A DNA stretch of 64,000 bases, taken from positions 3,484,501-3,548,500 of the forward strand of contig NC_008700.1 of NCBI RefSeq assembly GCF_000015245.1, written 5' to 3'. The first letter of the stretch is position 1; each line of letters opens with the position of its first letter. The notes below the pieces were generated by a model, which saw only the letters and a list, made by a program, of their open reading frames with translations, was not told the DNA's origin and did no database searches. The position numbers were made by a program, and so were the translations under genes. Below, piece after piece: positions 1-6,670 of this stretch. The stretch is from Shewanella amazonensis SB2B (GTDB lineage: Bacteria > Pseudomonadota > Gammaproteobacteria > Enterobacterales > Shewanellaceae).

Positions 1-98
1 CTCAGGGTAGCCACCTCTTCCTGAGACTCCACCAACCGGTAGCAACTACCCTCATAGGGCAAATCGATACAGTCTTCGGGGATTGAAAGTAAGTCCAT
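1..98 (-). CDS. RES-domain toxin, N-terminal part only (cut by window edge)
   Basis: The reverse strand opens an ATG at 98 directly after the antitoxin stop (99-101) and stays open to the window edge, giving 32 residues. The stretch CYRLVESQEEVAT matches the start of RES-domain toxins, in which an early Arg precedes a short 'VES' strand. RES toxins of RES/Xre pairs deplete cellular NAD+. The zero-gap junction with an Xre/DUF2384 antitoxin supports the call. The catalytic residues lie outside the window, so whether the toxin is intact cannot be judged. Confidence 0.75.
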   Translation of the reverse strand, partial: MDLLSIPEDCIDLPYEGSCYRLVESQEEVATL

Positions 99-461
99 TT
101 ACACCTTGCCACGCATGGCATCGAGGTATTGATTCACACTGACCAGGCCCACCACAGACTTGACCAGCTCCCGGGGTGTACCCCCAAGTGCATGATTGGG
201 GCTGTTGAGCCAATGGCGCATAAAGTCCTGCTGTCCACCCGCGAGGGCGTACAGCGAGCGATACAAACGCACCAGCTGCAACTGCAGCTCCCCCTGCTTT
301 GACTCGGGTTTAAAGCCATTGGCAGCATTGCGACTCAGGGTACTGGGATTGACCCCTATGATATGACTCGCCTCGGCGTTGGTCAGTTCCAGCGCCTGAC
401 AGGCATTGGTAAAGGCCTTGAACAAGACCCCGGATGCTGTGGGTTTGGCGATAGCAGACAT
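99..461 (-). CDS. Xre/MbcA/ParS-type antitoxin with DUF2384 domain
   Basis: This 120-residue protein is the antitoxin partner of the RES toxin that follows without a gap. The N-terminal half (about residues 10-70) carries an Xre-like helix-turn-helix with the segment IIGVNPSTLSR. The C-terminal half (about 65-118) has the DUF2384 pattern around WLNSPNHALGGTPRELV, which in known pairs docks on and blocks the RES active site. The order antitoxin then toxin is the family norm. Two copies of a partly palindromic motif lie 46-90 bp upstream, fitting autorepression by the antitoxin, but binding is inferred. Confidence 0.88.
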   Translation of the reverse strand: MSAIAKPTASGVLFKAFTNACQALELTNAEASHIIGVNPSTLSRNAANGFKPESKQGELQLQLVRLYRSLYALAGGQQDFMRHWLNSPNHALGGTPRELVKSVVGLVSVNQYLDAMRGKV

Positions 462-506
462 AGTTGGCGCTCCTGACGGTCACTGAAGATATTTTAGCCA
501 ACAATA

Positions 507-550
507 AAGTGCATTTGCAAATAATGGATAAAATAAGTGCATTTGCAATC
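507..550. promoter_or_regulatory. Tandem palindromic operator upstream of the RES/Xre operon
   Basis: A 14-bp direct repeat (AAGTGCATTTGCAA) occurs at 507-520 and 535-548, 28 bp start to start. The first copy contains the perfect 10-bp palindrome ATTTGCAAAT at 513-522; the second (541-550) is imperfect. The 28-bp pitch is close to a whole number of helical turns, and the sites sit where the promoter of the leftward toxin-antitoxin operon should be. I infer an autoregulatory operator. Confidence 0.6.
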
Positions 551-703
551 AACCAAATCTTATATACCCAAATCATAAATGGATAAAACCACCTCAATAT
601 TCAAATTATTTTTGAAACTATAGTCAGCCAAAGCCAATTGTTTTTGCGGTGTGCAACAGTAGAATGCCAGCCATATCCCCCAGCATTTTTCGCGGAGAAT
701 CCC

Positions 704-1357
704 ATGCAGGAATTAAGTTTGCTCGTGCAAAAGCGTCACACCAGCAAAGCGTTTGACCCATCCCGGACAATCAGCCCGGAGCAGATTGCCGAACTCAAAA
801 CCCTGTTGCAGTTTGCCCCTTCGTCCACCAACTCGCAGCCATGGCACTTTGTGCTGGCCTCCACTGCCGAAGGCAAGGCGACCATAGCCAAGTCCACCGA
901 GCAGTTTGCCTTCAACACTCCCAAAATCCTTAATGCTTCCCATGTGGTTGTGCTTTGTACCAAGACCCAGATGGATGAAGATCACCTGCGCAAAGTGTTG
1001 GCTCAGGAAAAGGCCGATGGCCGTTTCGCCAGCGATGAAGCCATGCAAAATCAACATAATGGCCGCTCATTCTTCGTCAATATGCACAGGTACGAGCTCA
1101 AAGACGCCCAGCACTGGATGGAAAAGCAAGTGTATCTGGCGTTGGGCACCCTGCTTTTGGGCGCGGCAGCACTGGAAATCGATGCCTGTCCAATCGAGGG
1201 CTTTGATGCCACCGCCCTGAATAAGGAGCTTGGCCTCAGAGAGCAAGGGCTGTGCGCCTCTGTCATTGTGGCGTTGGGCTACCGCTCAGGTGATGATTTT
1301 AACGCGGCACTGCCCAAGTCACGCCTGCCCCAGGCTGAGATCTTTACTGAGATCTGA
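704..1357 (+). CDS. nfsB: Oxygen-insensitive NAD(P)H nitroreductase NfsB
   Basis: The product is an FMN-dependent reductase of nitroaromatics and quinones, active in the cytoplasm as a homodimer. I start at the ATG at 704, with a GGAGA-type ribosome site just upstream, rather than at an in-frame ATG at 638. This gives 217 residues, the length of Escherichia coli NfsB. The N-terminal segment KRHTSKAFDPSRTISPEQI and the FMN-contacting FAPSSTNSQPWHF are typical of NfsB. The C-terminus has the family pattern ALNKELGLREQGLCASVIV. It appears to be a single-gene unit. Confidence 0.93.
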   Translation: MQELSLLVQKRHTSKAFDPSRTISPEQIAELKTLLQFAPSSTNSQPWHFVLASTAEGKATIAKSTEQFAFNTPKILNASHVVVLCTKTQMDEDHLRKVLAQEKADGRFASDEAMQNQHNGRSFFVNMHRYELKDAQHWMEKQVYLALGTLLLGAAALEIDACPIEGFDATALNKELGLREQGLCASVIVALGYRSGDDFNAALPKSRLPQAEIFTEI

Positions 1358-1496
1358 CATCAAGCGCTGCTGCCTGTCGCCCCGGCATATTCCTGTCCTG
1401 TCGGGGCAACTTCTTTGTTCATAATTAATTCGCATTTGTCATCCCGTCACCCTGTGGCATAGTGGTTTGAGTCACAATTCAGGATGAATCGCGCCA

Positions 1497-2147
1497 ATGC
1501 TGCTGCCACCGCTGGTTCCGTTAATCGATAACAAAACAACCGAAGTATCAGCCCACAAAGGCGACAACCCCCTCATCTGGCCCCTGCTGAGTTTGCTGCA
1601 AAAGTCTGTGCAGGGATGGAAAGTCCACCACCTCGCCAGCGAACTTCAATCCCAGGGATTAATGCACAACCTGGACCCTGCCCCGGAAAAAGATCTCTTT
1701 AAACGCAATTTTCTACTGATGAATGCCCTGTTTGAGCTGCAGGACATGCTGCTGCCCAATCAGTGGGTACAAACCCAGGCCATGGATATTCGTATCCTGC
1801 GTCTCATCCCAAGCGACATCGACCTTATCCAGCATCAGGAGGCGGGACTGAAGAGCTATTACCTCGACTGGGGAAATTACGACACCAGCACCAACGTGGT
1901 GCGCGAGATGCTTGAATCTTTCTGGACCAGCTACAAGGACTACATAGGCATCAATGGCCGGGTGATGCATCTGACCCAGGCACTGAGGGTATTCGAACTC
2001 GATGCCAGTGCCAGTGACAGAGACATTCGCCGCCAATGGCGCAAACTGGCGCTGAAATGGCACCCTGACAGACAGGGGGGCGACGCTGCGCGATTTCGGG
2101 AAGTGTGCGAAGCCTGGCAGGCGCTCAGGGTGCGGGAGTCGGCCTAG
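1497..2147 (+). CDS. DnaJ-related protein with C-terminal J domain
   Basis: A 216-residue protein with a short J domain at its C-terminus (about 160-216) that keeps the HPD tripeptide (189-191) needed to stimulate a DnaK-type ATPase. The N-terminal 155 residues match the DNAJ-related domain found in gammaproteobacterial proteins of this size; they lack the Gly/Phe and zinc-finger regions of true DnaJ. It is probably a specialised Hsp40 co-chaperone recruiting DnaK to an unknown client. The start at 1497 has only a weak AGGA about 12 bp upstream, so the start is less secure than the family assignment. Confidence 0.85.
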   Translation: MLLPPLVPLIDNKTTEVSAHKGDNPLIWPLLSLLQKSVQGWKVHHLASELQSQGLMHNLDPAPEKDLFKRNFLLMNALFELQDMLLPNQWVQTQAMDIRILRLIPSDIDLIQHQEAGLKSYYLDWGNYDTSTNVVREMLESFWTSYKDYIGINGRVMHLTQALRVFELDASASDRDIRRQWRKLALKWHPDRQGGDAARFREVCEAWQALRVRESA

Positions 2148-2306
2148 TTATCCTCACGCCATACCAATTCGTTGAAGTTAAGGACAGATCACAGTTACAC
2201 ACGGGCTTTTGCCTCGGGATTCAGAGATAATTAAGCCTTTCCTTTCAAACTGTTTTACCTGAACTTTCCAGTTTGAAACTTAACACGCCTGATACCCGGA
2301 GCCATT

Positions 2307-3053
2307 ATGCACAAACGTCTGACGCTGGCAGCCACCCTTGCTGCCCTGCCATTTTGCGGCTTTGCCGCCGATTTTGTCGAAGGCAAACACTATGTCCAGG
2401 TCTCTGACCAGGCCCCCAGCAAGTCCCCCAAGGTGACTGAGTTTTTCTCTTTCTACTGCCACAACTGCTTCAATATGGAAGTCATGTACCTGCCCGCCAT
2501 CAAACAGGGGTTGAAGGATGGCATCAGCTTTGACACCAAGCACGTTGACTTTATGAACAGCGACATAGGTACCGAAGTGATGCGCGCGCTGGCGGTTATC
2601 CATGGCAGTGAGAAACAAAGCGAGCTGACCCATGCCATGTTTGCGGCTATTCAGGGCGCCGACGGTGGTCAGGGCCACCACGACCACAGTGCTCCCGGTC
2701 ATTCACACGAGCCCCAAATCAACAGCCGTGACGACATCAAAGCGGTATTTGCCCAGTTTGGTATCGATGGCGCAGCCTACGACAAACTGGCCGACAGCAA
2801 GGAAACCGATGCCAAGCTGACACTGTGGCGTCAGCAGCAGCAAGCCTTCGAAGTGCAGTCGGTCCCAAGCTTTGTGGTGAACGATAAGTATCGGGTGAAC
2901 CTGCAGGAAATCCGTACCCTTGAAGAGCTGAGCGCCCTGATTAACTATCTGGCCACCGAGAAAGATGCCGCAAAAGACGAGGGTGGCAGCCTGGGTTGGG
3001 CGGTTCTTGCCATGCTGGCTCTGGCCGCCATCGGCCGCAGACGCTTGGTGTAA
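2307..3053 (+). CDS. DsbA-family thiol:disulfide protein with CHNC motif, His-rich loop and GlyGly-CTERM tail
   Basis: A 248-residue exported thioredoxin-fold protein. A signal peptide ends near residue 20. The redox motif is CHNC (51-54) in place of CPHC of classical DsbA, and the cis-proline loop is VPS (186-188). A His-rich insert (123-134, GHHDHSAPGHSH) could bind metal. The C-terminus (226-248) has Gly-Gly, a hydrophobic stretch and a terminal RRR cluster, which is a GlyGly-CTERM sorting signal expected to be cut by rhombosortase after type II secretion. That suggests a surface-attached or outer-face oxidoreductase rather than the housekeeping DsbA. The start has GGAG 5 bp upstream. Confidence 0.85.
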   Translation: MHKRLTLAATLAALPFCGFAADFVEGKHYVQVSDQAPSKSPKVTEFFSFYCHNCFNMEVMYLPAIKQGLKDGISFDTKHVDFMNSDIGTEVMRALAVIHGSEKQSELTHAMFAAIQGADGGQGHHDHSAPGHSHEPQINSRDDIKAVFAQFGIDGAAYDKLADSKETDAKLTLWRQQQQAFEVQSVPSFVVNDKYRVNLQEIRTLEELSALINYLATEKDAAKDEGGSLGWAVLAMLALAAIGRRRLV

Positions 3054-3145
3054 GCCACAGCCAGGTCCGCAACACCAAATTAAGCTCAGGCGCTGAACGC
3101 CCCGCTCAACTGAACCCTGCAATCTGAGCCCTGCAATCTGAGCAC

Positions 3146-3172
3146 AGCCCCGCCCATGCGGGGCTTTTTATT
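3146..3172 (+). terminator. Intrinsic terminator after the DsbA-like gene
   Basis: An 8-bp perfect stem (AGCCCCGC/GCGGGGCT) with a 4-nt loop is followed by a T-tract. Confidence 0.85.
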
Positions 3173-3272
3173 GGCTTTTGCCTGGCAAACGATTATTGCC
3201 CGACTTTTGACCAGGATTTCGCCACACTCCCTCAGCCTTAACTCCTGCGTTACAAAATTTAAATAGAAGTAA

Positions 3273-3320
3273 AACCATCTAGACGTCTAAATTGACAGAT
3301 GGCTGGCTATCTCATATTCT
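3273..3320 (+). promoter_or_regulatory. MetJ operator overlapping a sigma70-type promoter
   Basis: A perfect MetJ box AGACGTCT lies at 3281-3288. In the same 8-bp register are AACCATCT (3273-3280, 5 of 8 matches) and AGATGGCT (3297-3304, 6 of 8), with one poor unit between. MetJ dimers bind such tandem 8-mers. A promoter TTGACA (3292-3297), 17-bp spacer, TATTCT (3315-3320) is embedded, so the operator would cover the -35 element. Transcription would start near 3327, leaving a leader of about 100 nt before the transporter gene. Confidence 0.72.
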
Positions 3321-3427
3321 TTCGCCTAAGTTGTCGGGAGATGAAGCCGTAACGACACAAATATTCAGCGAAATCGCGGTGATGCAGGAAGAACCCGCCA
3401 TTTCGCCCCCGATAAAGAGAGATAACC

Positions 3428-4765
3428 TTGAATCAATCCCCAGACACTCAGGGCAACGCAAGTGCTGCTTCATTCGTTGCCCTGCTGCCACTGTTTCTGT
3501 TTTTGGCGCTTTTCATTGGCGCAGGTGTGTACTTCACCAGTCAGGGCGTGGACTTTGCCTTCTATCAGTTGCCCAGTGTAGTGGCTATTCTGCCTGCCAT
3601 AGTGCTGGCGCTGCTGCTGTCAAAGCAAAAGCTAAATCAGGCCATAGATACTTTTATCGGCGGTATTGGCCACAGCAATATCATTGCCATGTGCTTGATT
3701 TACTTGCTGGCGGGCGCCTTCGCCTCGGTAGCCAAGGCCACCGGAGGCGTGGATGCCACCGTCGCCCTTGGCCTGTCACTTATTCCCTCTGATCTGCTGC
3801 TGCCGGGCTTTTTTGTGATTGCCGCCTTTATTGCCACTGCCATGGGTACTTCCATGGGCACCATAGCTGCGGTTGCGCCCATTGCTTTGGGCGTGTCCCA
3901 GGAAGCCGATATTTCGCTGCCGCTGATGGCAGGTGCCATCATTTCCGGCGCCCTATTTGGTGATAACCTGTCCATCATTTCCGACACCACCATTGCTGCA
4001 ACCCGCACCCAGGGCTGCAACATGAAAGACAAATTCCGTGAGAACCTGATTTTCGCATTGCCAGCGTCACTCATCACCCTGCTGGCCTTTACCCTGGCGG
4101 GTCAGGGCGAAGCCAATGTGGCGCCTCAGTCGGTGGACTTTGTTAAGGTGCTGCCTTATCTGTGCATTCTGTTTTTGGCGGTCGCCGGGCTGAACGTGTT
4201 TGTGGTGCTGGGTATTGGTATTCTGCTGGCCGGTTTGGTGGGCATGTTCACCACCGACTACAGCTGGGTCAGCTTCAGCAAAGATATTTACGCCGGTTTT
4301 GGCAACATGCAGGAAATCTTTATCCTGTCCATGTTAGTGGGTGGTCTGGCTGCGCTGATGCAGCAGCAGGGTGGCCTTGCCTTTGTCAGCCGCTTTATCG
4401 AAGGACTGATCGCCCGTTTTTCCAAGGCAAAGGGCGAAGCGTCCTGCCGCGCCGCTGAATTGGGTATGGCAGGCATAGTGTCCCTGACCAACGCCTGTGT
4501 GGCCAACAACACAGTATCCATTGTGATAAGCGGTGATATCGCCCGGGATCTCGCCCAGAAGCATGGCGTCAGCGCCAAGCGCAGCGCCAGCGTGCTCGAT
4601 ATATTTTCCTGTATTGTTCAAGGACTTATACCGTATGGCGCCCAGGCACTTTTGATTGGGGCAACCTTTGCCATTACCCCCCTGGAGGCAGTATCCTATG
4701 CATGGTACTGCATGATATTGGCGCTGGTAGCCGTTCTGATCGTGACATTCAGACAACGTCACTGA
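3428..4765 (+). CDS. metT: NhaC-family transporter, probable MetJ-regulated methionine transporter MetT
   Basis: A 445-residue inner-membrane protein with 10-12 predicted membrane segments, in the NhaC superfamily usually labelled Na+/H+ antiporter. The conserved half-helix patterns TAMGTSMGTIAAVAPIALG and GALFGDNLSIISDTT are visible. NhaC-like proteins under MetJ control in Shewanella and Vibrio have been predicted in comparative regulon work to be methionine transporters (MetT), and the perfect MetJ box 140 bp upstream supports that over plain Na+/H+ exchange. I use a TTG start at 3428 because no nearer ATG preserves the N-terminus. Substrate remains inference. Confidence 0.75.
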   Translation: MNQSPDTQGNASAASFVALLPLFLFLALFIGAGVYFTSQGVDFAFYQLPSVVAILPAIVLALLLSKQKLNQAIDTFIGGIGHSNIIAMCLIYLLAGAFASVAKATGGVDATVALGLSLIPSDLLLPGFFVIAAFIATAMGTSMGTIAAVAPIALGVSQEADISLPLMAGAIISGALFGDNLSIISDTTIAATRTQGCNMKDKFRENLIFALPASLITLLAFTLAGQGEANVAPQSVDFVKVLPYLCILFLAVAGLNVFVVLGIGILLAGLVGMFTTDYSWVSFSKDIYAGFGNMQEIFILSMLVGGLAALMQQQGGLAFVSRFIEGLIARFSKAKGEASCRAAELGMAGIVSLTNACVANNTVSIVISGDIARDLAQKHGVSAKRSASVLDIFSCIVQGLIPYGAQALLIGATFAITPLEAVSYAWYCMILALVAVLIVTFRQRH

Positions 4766-4795
4766 GGATCAGGAGACTGCCACCCGGGAAAACCT

Positions 4796-5488
4796 ATGAC
4801 AATCAAAGACAGAAACGACTATGGACAATTTGATCCCCACCGGCTGGTGTTTCATATGTCCATTGGTGGGGTGATGATTTGCGCCTTCGGTGCGGCTGTC
4901 TCCATTATGTCTGTACTGGGTACCCTTGGGTGGCAGGTAATTAATCTGCGAATCGATCGTCTGGGAGACTACCTGAGCTCCCCTCTTGCCTACGTGTACA
5001 ACATCTGTCTTTTATTCGCCGGTGCCAGTTTTGTGATAGCCATGCTGGGCCTCTTCAGCATGCGCTATAACAATTTCAGCCGCTACATTGCCATCATTGG
5101 CGGCTGCACCGGGCTTGGCATCATGCTGCTTGGCATATATCCCTATAACGACGCCGATTCCCACCGACTGGCGGCGCTGGTTTTTGTCAACTCCAGCCTG
5201 GCCATGTTTGTACTGCTGATATTTACCCGCCGCAACAATCAGGAACTGTGCAGCCTTCCCATGTTCTTTGTGGCCCTGGTTGGGCTGGCCTCCAGCATAG
5301 GTTTGCTCGCTCAGATTGACCCGGATACCCTGGATTACCTGTCCTGCGGTTCGCTGGAACAATTCTGTCCGGTGGCCATGACCATGTGGATACACACCTC
5401 AGCCACCATGCTGGCCGGAGTCGGCCTGGCCCTGATGGCCCGCTCCCTCATCCATCAGGCGCTGGAAGAGCGCCGTCTCAAACCTTGA
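4796..5488 (+). CDS. DUF998 family membrane protein
   Basis: A 230-residue integral membrane protein with about six hydrophobic segments (roughly 20-45, 62-88, 95-115, 122-143, 152-172, 190-215). The pattern around GIYPYND and the pairing of Arg and His near helix ends resemble DUF998. The family has no assigned activity. It starts 30 bp after the NhaC-type gene and its stop overlaps the start of the pseudouridine synthase, so the three may share a transcript. The acidic, Cys-containing loop near 175-190 faces one side of the membrane, but which side is uncertain. Confidence 0.7.
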   Translation: MTIKDRNDYGQFDPHRLVFHMSIGGVMICAFGAAVSIMSVLGTLGWQVINLRIDRLGDYLSSPLAYVYNICLLFAGASFVIAMLGLFSMRYNNFSRYIAIIGGCTGLGIMLLGIYPYNDADSHRLAALVFVNSSLAMFVLLIFTRRNNQELCSLPMFFVALVGLASSIGLLAQIDPDTLDYLSCGSLEQFCPVAMTMWIHTSATMLAGVGLALMARSLIHQALEERRLKP

Positions 5489-6249
5489 GTGACTGCGCCA
5501 TATCCAAAGGCACTCGCCTGTGTAAATACCTTGCCGAGGCGGGCGTGGCCTCACGGCGCGGTGCATCACGCCTGATAGAAACGGGCAGAGTCTGCATCGA
5601 TGGGCAACAAGCCTCACACAGCGACAGAGTATTTGACTCAAACCGGGTGACTGTGGATGGCGCGCCCCTGTGTCCAGCTCAGGCAAAAGCGTACTTCCTT
5701 TACCACAAACCCGTTGGCATCGACTGCCGCCTGCGCGCAGAGGATCCCCACAGCCTAATCCATTGTTTGCCCGGTGATTTGCGGCTATTCCCCGCAGGCC
5801 GACTGGACAAAGACTCCCGCGGTCTCTTGCTGCTGACCAATGATGGCGAGCTGACACAGCGCCTGATGCACCCGGACTTTCACCATCAAAAAGGTTATCT
5901 CATTACCCTGAATAAAGCGCCCCAGCCCGATGACATTGCGGCGATTGCGGCGGGTTTTGACTACGGAGAAGGCCCTACCCGCCCCTGCGTAGTGGAAGCG
6001 GCTATCGACTGCGGCTATGCGACAGAAGACGGCAACCCTCGAAAGCTAAGGATGAGGCTGACAGAGGGCAAGAAGCGCCAGATCCGTCGTCTGTGGCGGG
6101 CACGGGGCTACCGGGTGCTGGACTTACTGAGAGAGTCGATTCAACAACTTAACATTGGCAAACTTGAACAAGGGGAAATCAGGAGTTTAACGGCCTCTGA
6201 ACTTCGCCAGCTTAAACGTACACTGGACTTGCCCAATGAACAGGATTAA
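5485..6249 (+). CDS. rRNA pseudouridine synthase, RsuA/RluB/RluE/RluF family (RluF-like)
   Basis: I take the TTG at 5485 as start: it overlaps the preceding TGA as TTGA, and the S4 domain begins at once, giving 254 residues. An N-terminal S4 RNA-binding domain (about 8-55, RLCKYLAEAGVASRRGASR) precedes the catalytic domain with the motif GRLDKDSRGLLLLTNDG, whose Asp is the nucleophile, and the C-terminal motif EGKKRQIRR. The enzyme isomerises a uridine in 16S or 23S rRNA. Spacing and the motif context favour an RluF-like enzyme, but it lacks the long basic tail of E. coli RluF, so the target base is unsure. Confidence 0.85.
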   Translation: MSDCAISKGTRLCKYLAEAGVASRRGASRLIETGRVCIDGQQASHSDRVFDSNRVTVDGAPLCPAQAKAYFLYHKPVGIDCRLRAEDPHSLIHCLPGDLRLFPAGRLDKDSRGLLLLTNDGELTQRLMHPDFHHQKGYLITLNKAPQPDDIAAIAAGFDYGEGPTRPCVVEAAIDCGYATEDGNPRKLRMRLTEGKKRQIRRLWRARGYRVLDLLRESIQQLNIGKLEQGEIRSLTASELRQLKRTLDLPNEQD

Positions 6250-6330
6250 CCTGCAAATCACTTGACCCAAATCATCAACTGTCGCTCTACACACCTTTAT
6301 TCAAAGCAATATTCATCACGGGGAGTTCGG

Positions 6331-6558
6331 GTGCGAACACTGCTACGCCATATCGTCGCCATTAGCCCAACCTCACTTGCCACACTCATTATTATCGGTG
6401 GCTGGGAACCTATCTATCAGCTGCTACGACTCTTTAATGTCGTCGGTCCAGTTTTCAATGGCTTTTTCATCTCACTGGGAGTGGTTTGTGCAATTTTATG
6501 GTTTGTATACGACTACCTGAAGTTACTGATACATCGCGCTCGAATCAATAAGCCATAG
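6331..6558 (+). CDS. Small two-helix membrane protein, unknown function
   Basis: I choose the GTG at 6331, which has GGGGAG 5 bp upstream; a TTG at 6262 has no such site. The 75-residue product has two hydrophobic helices (about 14-28 and 37-58) separated by a short loop, and a basic C-terminal tail, so it probably sits in the inner membrane. I recognise no family. It lies 80 bp after the pseudouridine synthase and just before a bidirectional terminator. Confidence 0.6.
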   Translation: MRTLLRHIVAISPTSLATLIIIGGWEPIYQLLRLFNVVGPVFNGFFISLGVVCAILWFVYDYLKLLIHRARINKP

Positions 6559-6620
6559 CATGCTGTTGGACTCATCCGGTCAAGACCATTTGAACATCCA
6601 TCCAAGTCGATAATAGCGAA

Positions 6621-6650
6621 TAAAAACGGGGCCTATCGGCCCCGCTTTTA
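6621..6650. terminator. Bidirectional terminator between convergent genes
   Basis: Stem CGGGGCC/GGCCCCG with a 4-nt loop, A-rich on the left and T-rich on the right, so it can serve both the rightward small membrane gene and the leftward peptidase gene. Confidence 0.85.
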
Positions 6651-6670
6651 TTCAGTCAGCAAACAGACTG

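Noticed and set aside
1375..1425. Possible terminator after nfsB (GCCCCG/CGGGGC with long loop)
   Set aside because: The loop is about 17 nt and no proper T-tract follows, so support is too weak.
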